The translations under genes were made by a program, and so were the position numbers. A stretch of DNA of 11,374 nt from Baffinella frigidus (lineage: Eukaryota > Cryptophyceae > Cryptomonadales > Baffinellaceae): contig MU646325.1 in NCBI GenBank assembly GCA_026770585.1, positions 477,479-488,852 on the forward strand. The letters run 5' to 3'. Shown here one piece after another: positions 1 to 7,018 of this stretch; the first letter of the stretch is position 1, and each line of letters starts with the position of its first letter. Below the pieces are notes generated by a model, which had not been told where the DNA came from, did not search any database, and was given only the letters and a program-made list of their open reading frames with translations.

Positions 1-218
1 AACCTGGGTTGTGGGGTGAGGGGTGAGGGGTGGGGGGTTTGGGGTTTGGGGTTTGGGGTTTGGGGTTTGGGGTTTGGGGTTTGGGGGTTTGGGGATTGGG
101 GATTGGGGATTGGGGATTGGGGATTGGGGATTGGGGGGTAGGGTGTAGGGTGCAGGGTTTAGGGTTGGGGGTTAAGGGTGTAGGATTTACGGTGTAGGGT
201 TCAGGTGTTAGGGTTTAC
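1..218. repeat. Degenerate telomere-like array in gene 1 intron
   Basis: The stretch holds runs of TTTGGGG (about 35-90), ATTGGGG (about 92-135) and then mixed GGGTTTA / GGGTGTA units. It abuts the donor of gene 1 exon 4 at 218/217 on the minus strand, so it is intron, and the sense strand is the C-rich one. The same repeat type recurs between exons further in. I therefore read this as interstitial, not as a chromosome end. Confidence 0.85.
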
Positions 219-2347
219 CGCGATGCACGCAAGCCCCACCGCCTGCAGCAGCACATCGTGCGTCTCCTTTTCCACAAACCGGTGCCACTCGCTCTCCCAC
301 ACCCCGTCCTCCTCCTCGTCCTCCCCCCCCAGCGCTGGAACCAGCGTCCCGGCTAGCTCCGCCACCTAGAGGTTAGGGTTTAGGGTTTAGGGCGTAGGGA
401 TGAGGGTTCAGGGCTTAGGGATTGGGGTTTAGGGTTTAGGGTTTAGGGTTTAGGGTGTAGGGTGTAGGGTTTAGGGTTTAGGGTGTGGGGTTCCTAGGGT
501 TTAGGGTGAAGGGTTGAGGGTTGAAGGTTGAGGGTTTAGGGCCTAGGGTTTAGGGTGTAGGGTTCAGGGTGTAGGGTTCAGGGTTTAGGGTTAAGGACCT
601 AGGGTTCAAGGTTCAGGGTTCAGGGTTCAGGGTTGAGGGTTACCGCATCCAGCCCATGCCCCACCAGCATCGCCACGGCCGGCTGCCCAAACGCCTTGGA
701 CCCCGCCCACGACGCGCCGAGCAGCACCGCCAGCCGCGGGGCGATCTCTACTTCGCGGGGAACTCCTTCTTCGCCGAGGAGGGCAAGGGCGTCCATGGCG
801 GGGCATTCGGGGACCTGCGGGAGGGGGGTGGGGTTTGGGGTTTGGGGTTTGGGGTTTGGGTGTGGGGTTCGGGGTTTAGGGTTTCGGGGTTAGAGGTTAG
901 AGGTTAGGGTTGGGAGTTGAGGGTTCAGGGTTTGGTGTTGAGTGTTTAGGGGACCTGCGGGTGGCATTCAGACGCGGGGGATCGGATGCAGTTTAGAGTT
1001 TAGGGTTTAGGGTTTATGGTTGGGGATTTGGGGTTGGGGGACCTGCGGGTGGCGTTCTGCCGCGGAGGATCGAACGCAGAAAACGTGCAAAATGGCTCAA
1101 ATGTTTTGGCAGAAAAGGGATATGCTTGAGGGTTTAGGGTTCAGGGTTGGAGGACCTGCGGGTGGCGTTCGGCCGCGGAGGATCGGATGCAGTGCTCGAT
1201 GCGCAGGACGCGGAGCGTGAGGAGGGACGCCACTTCCGAGGGGGAGAGCGCGGGGGTCTGGGGGGGCTGTTTCAGCTGGGCGCACCCTGGTGTGGGGTTT
1301 GGAGGTTAGGGGTTGGGGTTTGGGGTTTGGGGTTTAGGTTTTAGGGTTTAGGGTTTAGGGTTCGGGGTTTGGTGGTCAGGGTTCAGGGTGTAGGGTGTAG
1401 GGTGTAGGGTGTAGGGTGTAGGGTGTAGGGTGTAGGGTGTAGGGTGTAGGGTGTAGTGTGTAGGGTTTTGGGTGTAGGGTTTAGGGTCTACGTTCTTCGA
1501 ACTTGTCGTCCCACGGGGAGAGGAGGGAGATCTTCGCGGCGGTCAGCAGCTTGGCGCGGAGGCAAAGGATCAGGTAGTCGTTCTCGTCGATGGCGTCGCC
1601 CGAGCCCGCCGTGCTCAGCGACATCTGGTACAGCCGCGCCAGGAGCGGCGCCGCGCCGCTCTCGGTGCAGTTGGATTTCAGGAAGCGGTGGACCACGCGG
1701 GGCAGGAGCCCGAGGTGGGGGTGCCAGTGCGGGATCCGCTGCTTGCCCGAGGACTCGCCCCAGGCTGCGAGGCGCCATGCGACGCGGTTGATTCCGGTGA
1801 TGATGTTGAGGATCTGGACCTGGCGCTGGATCGCCTCCGCGAGCGCAACCCGAACGTCCACCCTCTCGCCTGTCCCTCCTCGCAGCGCGAAGCACGACAG
1901 CCCCTCGACGCAAAGCGTGTGGCGGCGATCCGCGGAGCCCACGTGCACCTCGTTGACCGGGAGCTCGCGGCGGACCGTGCAGGGGCAGTTCTGGCAAGGC
2001 GCCAGGGTGTCGAGGCAGTCGAAAAGGCGGTCGATGAGCCCTGCTGCGCCGTTCTGCGCGGGTGCCAGCGCCGAGTACAAGCGCTCCCAGTTGTCGTTGA
2101 CCTGCGGCTCCCCTTCCTGCGGATCGTCCCCCTGCGCCACGACGCTGACAAGCGCCTCCATGAACCCCAGGATCTCGCTGGGCTTCTGGAACCCGTCGCG
2201 GACGCGCTCATTCATGCGCGCGTCGAGCAGCACCTCCCGCAATCCCACGGCAGCATCTGCAAAGCTCTGACGCTTCTTTCCACCGGACGCACCAGCTCCG
2301 GCGAGATTCGTCGACAGCGCGCCGAACGCCGCCGGCCGGCCGAGCAT
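219..2347 (-). CDS. Gene 1: unrecognised multi-exon protein, probably helical; 3' end outside window
   Basis: Four exons on the minus strand join in one frame: 2347-1492 (start ATG at 2347), 1286-1156, 814-644 and 365-219, giving 435 codons before the window ends. The phases agree: exon 1 ends with one spare base, completed as an Arg codon by exon 2, and the later junctions are phase 0. Each boundary has GT and AG. Exon 1 (about 285 residues) reads well, with segments such as ILNIITGINRVAWRLAAWG and two Cys-rich spots (CQNCPC). Exon 2 carries LLTLRVLRIEHCIRSS; exon 3 carries APRLAVLLGASWAG; exon 4 has an acidic run (EDEEED) followed by WESEWHRFVEKE. The alternating hydrophobic pattern suggests an all-helical, armadillo/HEAT-like or similar scaffold, but I do not recognise the family and assign no function. 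No signal peptide or membrane span is evident. Introns are telomere-like repeat with the C-rich strand as sense. The gene is divergent from gene 2. Confidence 0.75.
366..643. repeat. Telomere-like array filling gene 1 intron 3
   Basis: The whole intron between exon 3 (ending 644) and exon 4 (starting 365) is GGGTTTA, GGGTGTA and GGGTTCA units as read on the plus strand. The donor is GTAACC and the acceptor is CTCTAG on the minus strand. There is no sign of a coding segment. Confidence 0.85.
951..991 (-). pseudogene. Decayed copy of the 3' end of gene 1 exon 2
   Basis: These 41 bases match exon 2 (1152-1192) at 37 of 41 positions by eye. The junction CCGCAG|GTCC is kept. The copy lies downstream of exon 2 in gene 1's direction and is surrounded by GGGTTTA-type repeat. 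Confidence 0.8.
1039..1079 (-). pseudogene. Second decayed copy of the 3' end of gene 1 exon 2
   Basis: It matches exon 2 (1152-1192) at 38 of 41 positions by eye and again keeps CCGCAG|GTCC. It is closer to the exon than the copy at 951-991 and slightly better preserved. Confidence 0.8.
1287..1491. repeat. Gene 1 intron 1, including a pure GGGTGTA run
   Basis: The donor GTAGAC (minus strand, 1491/1490) and acceptor CACCAG (1288/1287) enclose telomere-like repeat. From about 1386 to 1457 it is a near-perfect heptamer run GGGTGTA of about ten units, the most homogeneous stretch in the window. This suggests recent slippage expansion. Confidence 0.85.
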
Positions 2348-2679
2348 CGCTCAGCTGATCGGTGCGATGAGAGAACAGCACGCCCTGCGACAGAATCCTC
2401 AAAAATCCCAGAATCCATTTCAATTTAAGGAAAATTCATTTTTCTTAATTATGTAATCTCAATTTCTGCTTGGCAGAGACATTCAATTTCTGCTTGGCAG
2501 AGACATTGAATTTCCGCAATTTAGGAGTTTAGCAAAAAAAATTAAATGGTTTTAAAATCAACAACCATAAAAAATCAATTTTTTGAACCTTAGATCCTGA
2601 ATCGAGGCGGTTGGGTCTTTCGATCGTTCATCGACAAGGCACCTTGTGACGCGTATCACCTCACTCAGCACCCGGCAGC
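2348..2679. promoter_or_regulatory. Shared divergent promoter region of genes 1 and 2
   Basis: The 332 bases between the two start codons (ATG 2347 on minus, ATG 2680 on plus) are AT-rich between about 2400 and 2590, unlike the GC-rich exons on both sides. They contain a tandem 24-bp repeat. No clear TATA box could be chosen. Assignment as a bidirectional promoter is an inference from the head-to-head layout. Confidence 0.5.
2460..2507. repeat. Tandem 24-bp repeat with a dyad core between divergent genes
   Basis: Two identical 24-base copies sit back to back at 2460-2483 and 2484-2507. Each contains the dyad CTGCTTGGCAG (CTGC / GCAG arms). Placement in the intergenic promoter region makes a paired transcription-factor site plausible; this is inference. 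Confidence 0.6.
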
Positions 2680-5437
2680 ATGGCGTCTATCGACAACGTG
2701 GACACCTCGTCGGACGATTCGGGCGGAGAGGAGATGGGCCCGGGCTTCGGCGAGGGAACGATCTCAGGAGAATTCGGGGCTTCCGACGTTGCCGGGGAGG
2801 GCGGGGCGGGGCCGCGCGTGTACGCGTGGGAGAACGTTGGCGAGGAGAGCGAGGAAATTGCGGCGCTGAAGCGCGAGCTCGAGGAGCAGGTAGGGTGTCC
2901 CCACCCCGTGTTTCCCAGCCAGCCCCGTCCCAACGCTCTCTCTTTTTGCTGAAGAACCTGGACTGCATCAACGACGCAGAATGGGTCTGGGGTGCTCGAT
3001 TCTGTCGGGCTGGTTCGTTATATGGAACATCTGCTCGCGGACACGCTCCTCCAAAGCGGCTGTGTGTGTTGACCAACGAGCTAGCACTTATCCTCGGGCG
3101 TTTTTTTCGCTGCAGGAGTCGCTGCTCAGCGAACACCAGTCGCTGCTGAGTGGCAACGAGGCGGAGCTCGAGACGATGATCAAGGACCTCCGGAAGGAGC
3201 TGCACGGCACGCAGGTGCGCTCCGCGAACCTGCTTGCTTTCCACCTCTTGCTCTGCCTCAGTCTATTTGCTCTCTAGCTCTGCCTCAGTCTATTTGCACC
3301 GATTTGGTGAGCCCGGGCTCGTTCCCGCTCCAAAATTGACGGATTTGTACCGCTAACCCAGCTTTTCAACTTAAGAAAAGTCAGCCAACCCAACCGAGGC
3401 GGAGCTAGGATCTCTGGCCGGGTTTGCTCACTGCTGCTCAAATTTAGCAATTTAGCAGCTCGCTCAATTCCGCCTGCATCTCGCTAAATCCCGGAGTGCA
3501 GGACGCCTCCTGGCGGCTCGACCAAGCCACGGAGCTGGACGATATGAAGGAGTGCCTCATCAACACTGTCTACGCGCGCGCGGAAAGGTTGCATCCCCAC
3601 TCATACATTCTCCCGATGCTAACCCTCCCCACTCGCACATTCTCCCGGTGCAAACCCTCCACACCCTGCCCTCTCTCTGAAGCCGTTCAACACCTACGTC
3701 GGCCTGAAATTAGGGGTCTACGACCTGCTGCGAGTCAAATGTGATCCGCTCGCCACTTGAGGGATAGGAAGAAAGGGGGGGGGGGCAGCCTCGTTTCTCC
3801 GAGGTACGAAGCGCGGTCTCTCGAGGGGGGGGGGGGCACACCAATAGGGAGAAATGCAAACCCCCCGAGGTTCGGCGAGCGGACTGTCAGACAAAACATC
3901 CCCTAGGAGAAAGGCACCACCCCCGATCCTCGGCGGGCCGTACCTCGGAGGAGTTATTCGAGGGGAGGCGCGCCGGCGGCTAAGTGCACCTTATTTCCCC
4001 TGCACCATCTCTCCTCTACGGATGGGCAGTGCACTCTCGTGATCTTTGCCGCTTGCTCGTGTATAGCGGACCAACCCCGCCCCCCTCCATCAGGGCGGTG
4101 GCAGCCGTGGACGGGGAAGTCTCCGTGGACGCGTCAGCAACGGGCGTGCCTGGGTAGATGTTGGTTTCGCGGTCGCTCACCCTCGCTCCCCTCCCCTCCC
4201 TCAGGGCGGCCGCGGCCGCAGGGGGCGACGGGGAGGCGGCGGGAGCGGCGGGAGATGTGTTGCCTGGTGGGGCGCACGGGGCGAGCTTGCGGGAGCTGCA
4301 CGAGCTGAATGCTGAGATGGACGCTGAGCTCGACGCGCTCATGGTAAACTATAACCCGTGATTCCTAATTCCGCTTCCCTATACAATAAATAATGGATAA
4401 TGGTTAAAAATAAACAATAAACCACACACCAGAAAATATAAAATATAAAACATAAATTATAAGACATGAAACATAAAACATGAGAAGTAAAACATACAAC
4501 ATAAACCATAAACCGTAAAACATAAACCATCAACCATAAATCATAATTCCGAATCCATACACCATAAACCATAAACCATAAACCATAAACCATAAACCAT
4601 AAACCATAAACCATACACCACAAACTATAAACCATTAACCATTAACCATAAACCATAAACCATAGCCCATAACCCAGGCGAAGCTCGGGAATGTGAAGGG
4701 GCAGTTCGCGAGCCTGGATGCTGAGAGGGGGAAGCTTGAGGAGGAGCTCGAGCGGTAAACCCTAAACCCTAAACTCGGAAATGTCAAGAGGCACCAATTA
4801 GCAGCCACCGGGAACTTCGGGAGACGGTCCATCTATACCATACTGGTACAAATCGTACCATACTGGTACAAATCGTATCCATTGCTGTGCATCCCAGCCG
4901 GTAACTCGCCCAGAAAACCGGGTGAAAAGGACCACGGTGCCTACTAAGAGGTTTGCGAGCCTGGATGCTGAGAGGGGGAAGCTTGAGGAGGAGCTCGAGC
5001 GGTTTGCGCCCCCCTCAAGCCACCCAGCGGACGTGGAAGAAATTTTGAATAACCTGCAAGCGATAACACCTAGAACCCTACGGTAGGCAATCCGTAGGGA
5101 CATAGGGGGGGTCCTACGAATGAGGTAACGGGAAATGGCTTAGATTTGGCCGTGTTTCCCCTTTGTAGCCCGCTGTGTGGTGGGGATGTGAAGGGGCAGT
5201 TTGCGAGCCTGGATGCTGTGAGGGGGAAGCTTGAGGAGGATCTCGAGTGGAACCCTACCTGAATCCTACCTCAGCCCTAGCTGAACCCTAACTAAACCCC
5301 AAACCCTAAACCCCAAACCCTGAACCCTGAACCCCAAACCCTGAACCCTGAACCCTGAACCCGAAACCAGGTTTTCGCTGTTTGAGGATGAGGAGGAGGA
5401 AAGGCTCGCGTCTGTTCCGGAGGCGTTTGGGGCGTGA
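2680..5437 (+). CDS. Gene 2: acidic coiled-coil protein, seven exons, 245 residues
   Basis: Exons: 2680-2889, 3116-3214, 3502-3587, 4094-4153, 4205-4343, 4678-4754 and 5371-5437 (TGA 5435-5437). They total 738 bases, exactly 246 codons, with matching phases (0, 0, 2, 2, 0, 2) at all six junctions and GT..AG ends. Residues 1-45 are low-complexity, acidic and Gly-rich. From about residue 49 (YAWENVGEE) the protein becomes charged heptad-like helix: ALKRELEEQ, LLSEHQSLLSGNEAEL, then WRLDQATELDDMKE. An Ala/Gly-rich linker from exons 4-5 follows, then LHELNAEMDAELDALM and DAERGKLEEELER, with an acidic tail FEDEEEERL. The pattern indicates a coiled-coil cytoskeletal, trafficking or complex-scaffold protein, but I recognise no family. 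Exon 4 is a multiple of three and resembles the start of exon 5. Exon 6 has decayed copies downstream. The weakest site is the exon 3 donor (GTTGCA). Confidence 0.7.
3274..3408. mobile_element. MITE family 1, copy a (gene 2 intron 2)
   Basis: The left end CTAGCTCTGCCTCAGT at 3274 faces a right end whose reverse complement is CTAGCTCCGCCTCGGT, ending at 3408. An extra partial copy of the left end lies directly upstream (3247-3273). The element lies inside gene 2 intron 2 (3215-3501). No transposase is encoded, so it would be non-autonomous. Confidence 0.65.
3595..3658. repeat. Tandem 32-bp duplication in gene 2 intron 3
   Basis: 3595-3626 and 3627-3658 align at 28 of 32 positions. The unit is C-rich and lies just after exon 3. 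The rest of intron 3 (3659-4093) has two long G runs (about 3775-3786 and 3825-3836), a short open stretch at 3680-3742, and the inverted repeat at 3797-3950. Confidence 0.75.
3797..3950. repeat. Perfect 12-bp inverted repeat, possible further MITE
   Basis: CTCCGAGGTACG at 3797-3808 is the exact reverse complement of 3939-3950. The 154-bp span lies in gene 2 intron 3. The size is MITE-like, but no second copy is present in the window, so family membership is unproven. Confidence 0.4.
4344..4677. repeat. AT-rich TAAACCA array in gene 2 intron 5
   Basis: The intron opens with GTAAAC and closes with CCCAG. From about 4400 it is degenerate CATAAAC/ATAAAACAT text. Between about 4555 and 4667 it becomes a regular ATAAACC heptamer, one C-to-A change away from the CCCTAAA-type unit in other introns. 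This looks like a diverged relative of the telomere-like filler. Confidence 0.8.
4773..5013 (+). pseudogene. Interrupted decayed copy of gene 2 exon 6 plus junction
   Basis: 4773-4791 matches the first part of exon 6 (ACTCGGAAATGTCAAGAGG against AGCTCGGGAATGTGAAGGG). 4951-5003 matches the rest nearly perfectly. After the exon end (CTCGAGCG) it continues GTTTGCGCCC, resembling the start of exon 7 (GTTTTCGCTG), so it appears to span the exon 6/7 junction. A 154-base insertion at 4792-4945 splits it. Confidence 0.7.
4792..4945. other. Insertion inside the exon 6 copy, with possible target duplication
   Basis: AAGAGG is present on both sides (4786-4791 and 4946-4951), as expected of a target-site duplication. 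The insert contains a perfect 20-bp tandem repeat (4836-4855 and 4856-4875). AGGCACC near the left edge (4790-4796 region) is the reverse complement of GGTGCCT near the right edge (about 4936-4942). No open reading frame stands out. Confidence 0.45.
5072..5100. repeat. Short hairpin resembling the core of MITE families 2 and 3
   Basis: CCCTACGG at about 5077-5084 is the reverse complement of CCGTAGGG at about 5092-5099. The CCCTACGGTAGG string also occurs in the middle of the family 3 elements at 6028 and 6892. Confidence 0.5.
5182..5250 (+). pseudogene. Second decayed copy of gene 2 exon 6
   Basis: The stretch resembles exon 6 from GGGAATGTGAAGGGGCAG onward, but its donor is lost (CTCGAGTGGAACC in place of CTCGAGCGGTAAACC) and it carries codon changes (GCTGTGAGG for GCTGAGAGG). 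It cannot serve as the exon in the same way. It lies in gene 2 intron 6. Confidence 0.75.
5251..5368. repeat. CCCTAAA / CCCTGAA array at end of gene 2 intron 6
   Basis: Heptamers AACCCTA, AACCCCA and AACCCTG run up to the acceptor ACCAG at 5366-5370. The C-rich strand is the sense strand, as in the other genes. Confidence 0.85.
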
Positions 5438-5570
5438 GGGGTCCGGCCAATTTCAAAACTATTGATTTTAAAACTACTAGAGTGGTTGTAGGTGTGCATC
5501 TACGTATGCGTGAAAACGAGGAGAGTAGGAATGAGAGAATGCGAGACTGCGAGACAGGGGGGGGGCGGGG

Positions 5571-5592
5571 AGAGAGAGAGAGAGAGAGAGAG
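5571..5592. repeat. AG dinucleotide microsatellite
   Basis: Eleven AG units follow a G-rich run. The surrounding 5438-5737 has no supported gene: open frames there lack splice or start context and run through the microsatellite. Confidence 0.9.
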
Positions 5593-5737
5593 AACAAGAG
5601 AGAGCAGGTGCTCGAGTCAGCCTCGGCCACGCTGTTCGCATGCTCACAGTACATTTCAATGACAAATCAAGACAGGGCCATGGAGGCGATCCGTGTGAGG
5701 ACCGAGTCCTAGCTAGACGGGCCCGCTGAGACAGAGC

Positions 5738-5915
5738 TACAGGGGTACCTCGCTCATGAGAAAGCGCCTCCCTCCCTAGGACCACCAAGAGCCCTAAGCA
5801 TAGGTCTACGTGTACTGTAGGGTCCGAGGGGGAGGCGCTTTCTTATGCATAGGTCTACGTGTATGGTAGGCTCCTAGGGAGGGGGGCGCTTTCTGATGAG
5901 CGAGGTACCCCTGTA
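5738..5915. mobile_element. MITE family 2, copy 1 (with internal duplication)
   Basis: The left end TACAGGGGTACCTCGCTCAT and the right end are near-perfect inverted repeats of about 28 bp, continuing into GAGAAAGCG. TA at both edges may be the target duplication, as in Tc1/mariner-type elements. The right half is duplicated: a GGCGCTTTCTTATG end occurs at about 5834-5847, followed by a second AGGTCTACGTGTA..GGCGCTTTCTGATG. This makes it 178 bp, against 123 bp for copy 2. A fragment of a family 1 end (GAGACAGAGCTA, 5728-5739) abuts it on the left. Confidence 0.75.
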
Positions 5916-5940
5916 GACGTCCAGAACGTGGATGACACTT

Positions 5941-5941
<1 letters not shown>

Positions 5942-5982
<41 letters not shown>

Positions 5983-5988
5983 ACACAC
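5942..5988. repeat. AC dinucleotide microsatellite
   Basis: About 23 CA units with one T interruption near 5979, between MITE family 2 copy 1 and family 3 copy A. Confidence 0.95.
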
Positions 5989-5997
5989 GCACATGAA

Positions 5998-6096
5998 TAC
6001 CCCGTAAGTGCCCAGTAGGCGCATACGCCCTACGGTAGGGCCTCAGGACCTGCCTAGGGCAAGTTAGGGTGAATATTCGCCCTACGGGCACGACAT
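5998..6096. mobile_element. MITE family 3, copy A (decayed right end)
   Basis: CCCGTAAGTGCCCAGTAGGC followed by CATACGCCCTACGGTAGGG matches the left half of copy B (6861-6970) almost base for base. The right end is less alike, so the right border is approximate. Confidence 0.55.
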
Positions 6097-6161
6097 TAGG
6101 ACTCCATTCTCACAATCCACAGGTCGCGCGGACACAAACGAAGCATCGACTCTCCAGCTTG

Positions 6162-6600
6162 AGCGCCACGCGTAGGATCATGCCTTGTGTGAGGACCGTC
6201 TCGGGACGGGCCCGCCTCGGGCCAGCATAGAAGTCATTTATGAAGGCTTAAGAGCACGGGGCGCCCTGCTTGGGCGCCACGCGTAGGATCGTGCCTTGGG
6301 TTTCGAACACGCGCACTTGAACTGCTCGGACGTTCTACAACGTTCCAGGATGTTCTAGAACGCTATCCGCGGTTAATGGGGGCACTAGAGCCTCGTGACC
6401 ACCTCGTGACGTAAACCTGCATCCAGAGTAGTCGCCACGCGTAGGATCATGCCGTGGGTTGCTGGTTCGAATCCAGCGTGGGCGCAACGCGTAGGAGCAT
6501 GCTTCTTCTTCTTCTTTATTACTCTCAATACAGTTCCCAGGTAGGCCCTTGAGCGTAGGATCATGCCTTGGGTTTCGAACACGCGCACTTGAACTGCGTT
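6162..6600. repeat. Cluster of tRNA-derived SINE-like units
   Basis: The motif CGTAGGATCATGCC and near variants occur five times (about 6170, 6281, 6440, 6489 and 6553). In two copies (6273-6324 and 6551-6600) it is followed by TTGGGTTTCGAACACGCGCA and TTGAACTG. The copy at 6432-6485 instead carries a good tRNA T arm: stem GCTGG (6461-6465), loop TTCGAAT, stem CCAGC (6473-6477), which includes a pol III B box GGTTCGAATCC (6464-6474). I cannot fold a full cloverleaf, because the 5' acceptor and anticodon arms are missing. This points to SINE fragments, not a functional tRNA gene. Confidence 0.6.
6502..6517. repeat. CTT trinucleotide run, possible SINE tail
   Basis: Five CTT units follow directly after a copy of the SINE-like motif (6484-6501). 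Short simple-repeat tails of this kind are common in SINEs. Confidence 0.7.
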
Positions 6601-6749
6601 GCACGCAAGGAAAGACGTCACTTTCCACGTAAGGTAAGACGGCAGCTGGCGGGAGGGGACGATGCGAGGTGAGAGGTGGAGGCGTAAGCGGGGGTTTGGG
6701 ACTGCAGATGCTCCATGGAAATCTGCTGATAGGGCAGTAGGATGGTAGA

Positions 6750-6863
6750 TCTAAGGCTACCGGGGACCGAGTATTCAAACACCCATGGCGCGAGGACGGT
6801 CAACTGAATCATTTCGGTGATGAAGTGGGTCCGGATCAGTTGGTCACCAATAAAGAACATTAT
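6750..6863. other. Protein-like open segment interrupted by MITE family 3 copy B
   Basis: The plus strand reads GDRVFKHPWREDGQLNHFGD and then EVGPDQLVTNKEHY without a stop. The minus strand is also open (LIRTHFITEMIQLTVLAPWV). The frame is cut at 6861 by a MITE. The composition looks coding, but I recognise neither translation and cannot fix the strand. It could be a gene or transposon remnant. Flanking 6601-6750 shows nothing I can name. Confidence 0.2.
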
Positions 6864-6970
6864 ATCCCGTAAGTGCCCAGTAGGCACATACGCCCTACGG
6901 TAGGGTCCTAGGACCTACCTAGGACATCTTCGCCATCAAATTTGACGGCCTGGGCACTTAAGGGATATAT
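6861..6970. mobile_element. MITE family 3, copy B
   Basis: The left end TATATCCCGTAAGTGCCCAG and the right end CTGGGCACTTAAGGGATATA are inverted repeats of about 20 bp. The 110-bp element has the core CGCCCTACGGTAGGGTCCTA in its left half, a core also present in MITE family 2 copy 2. TA/TATA edges fit a TA target duplication. Confidence 0.75.
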
Positions 6971-7018
6971 CTGTTCGTGGGACGTGCGCTCATCGTGCTT
7001 GGGGGCAAGAGCTACCTC

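Larger units (their letters stand above)
815..1155. repeat. Gene 1 intron 2: telomere-like repeat with exon-junction copies
   Basis: This intron is bounded on both sides by the same 11-mer GGACCTGCGGG (811-821 and 1152-1162), which carries the donor CAG|GT at one end and the acceptor CAG at the other. Its body alternates telomere-like runs with two further copies of the exon 2 end (see 951-991 and 1039-1079). Confidence 0.8.

Noticed and set aside
1-218. Chromosome end (true telomere)
   Set aside because: The repeat is degenerate, mixed in unit type and abuts an exon donor; the same repeats fill other introns of the same gene.
219-365. Similarity of gene 1 exon 4 (WE..FVEK..AVGLA) to the TTC27 C-terminus
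   Set aside because: It is a short, chance-level resemblance, and the rest of gene 1 shows no TPR pattern.
633-907. Open reading frames on the plus strand over gene 1 exon 3
   Set aside because: They end in translated repeat (GVWGLGF type) and are antisense to a spliced exon with correct phase.
1590-2428. Long plus-strand frames of 226 and 246 codons opposite gene 1 exon 1
   Set aside because: They are shadows of a GC-rich exon. The minus frame has better composition, a start codon and in-frame splicing to three further exons.
4339-4635. 98-codon minus-strand frame rich in VYGLWFM
   Set aside because: It is a translation of the ATAAACC heptamer array, not a gene.
5806-6091. Minus-strand frames containing CVCVCVC runs
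   Set aside because: They are a translation of the AC microsatellite.
6432-6501. Functional tRNA gene
   Set aside because: Only the T arm and B box are present; there is no acceptor partner, D arm or anticodon arm, and the unit recurs as a repeat.
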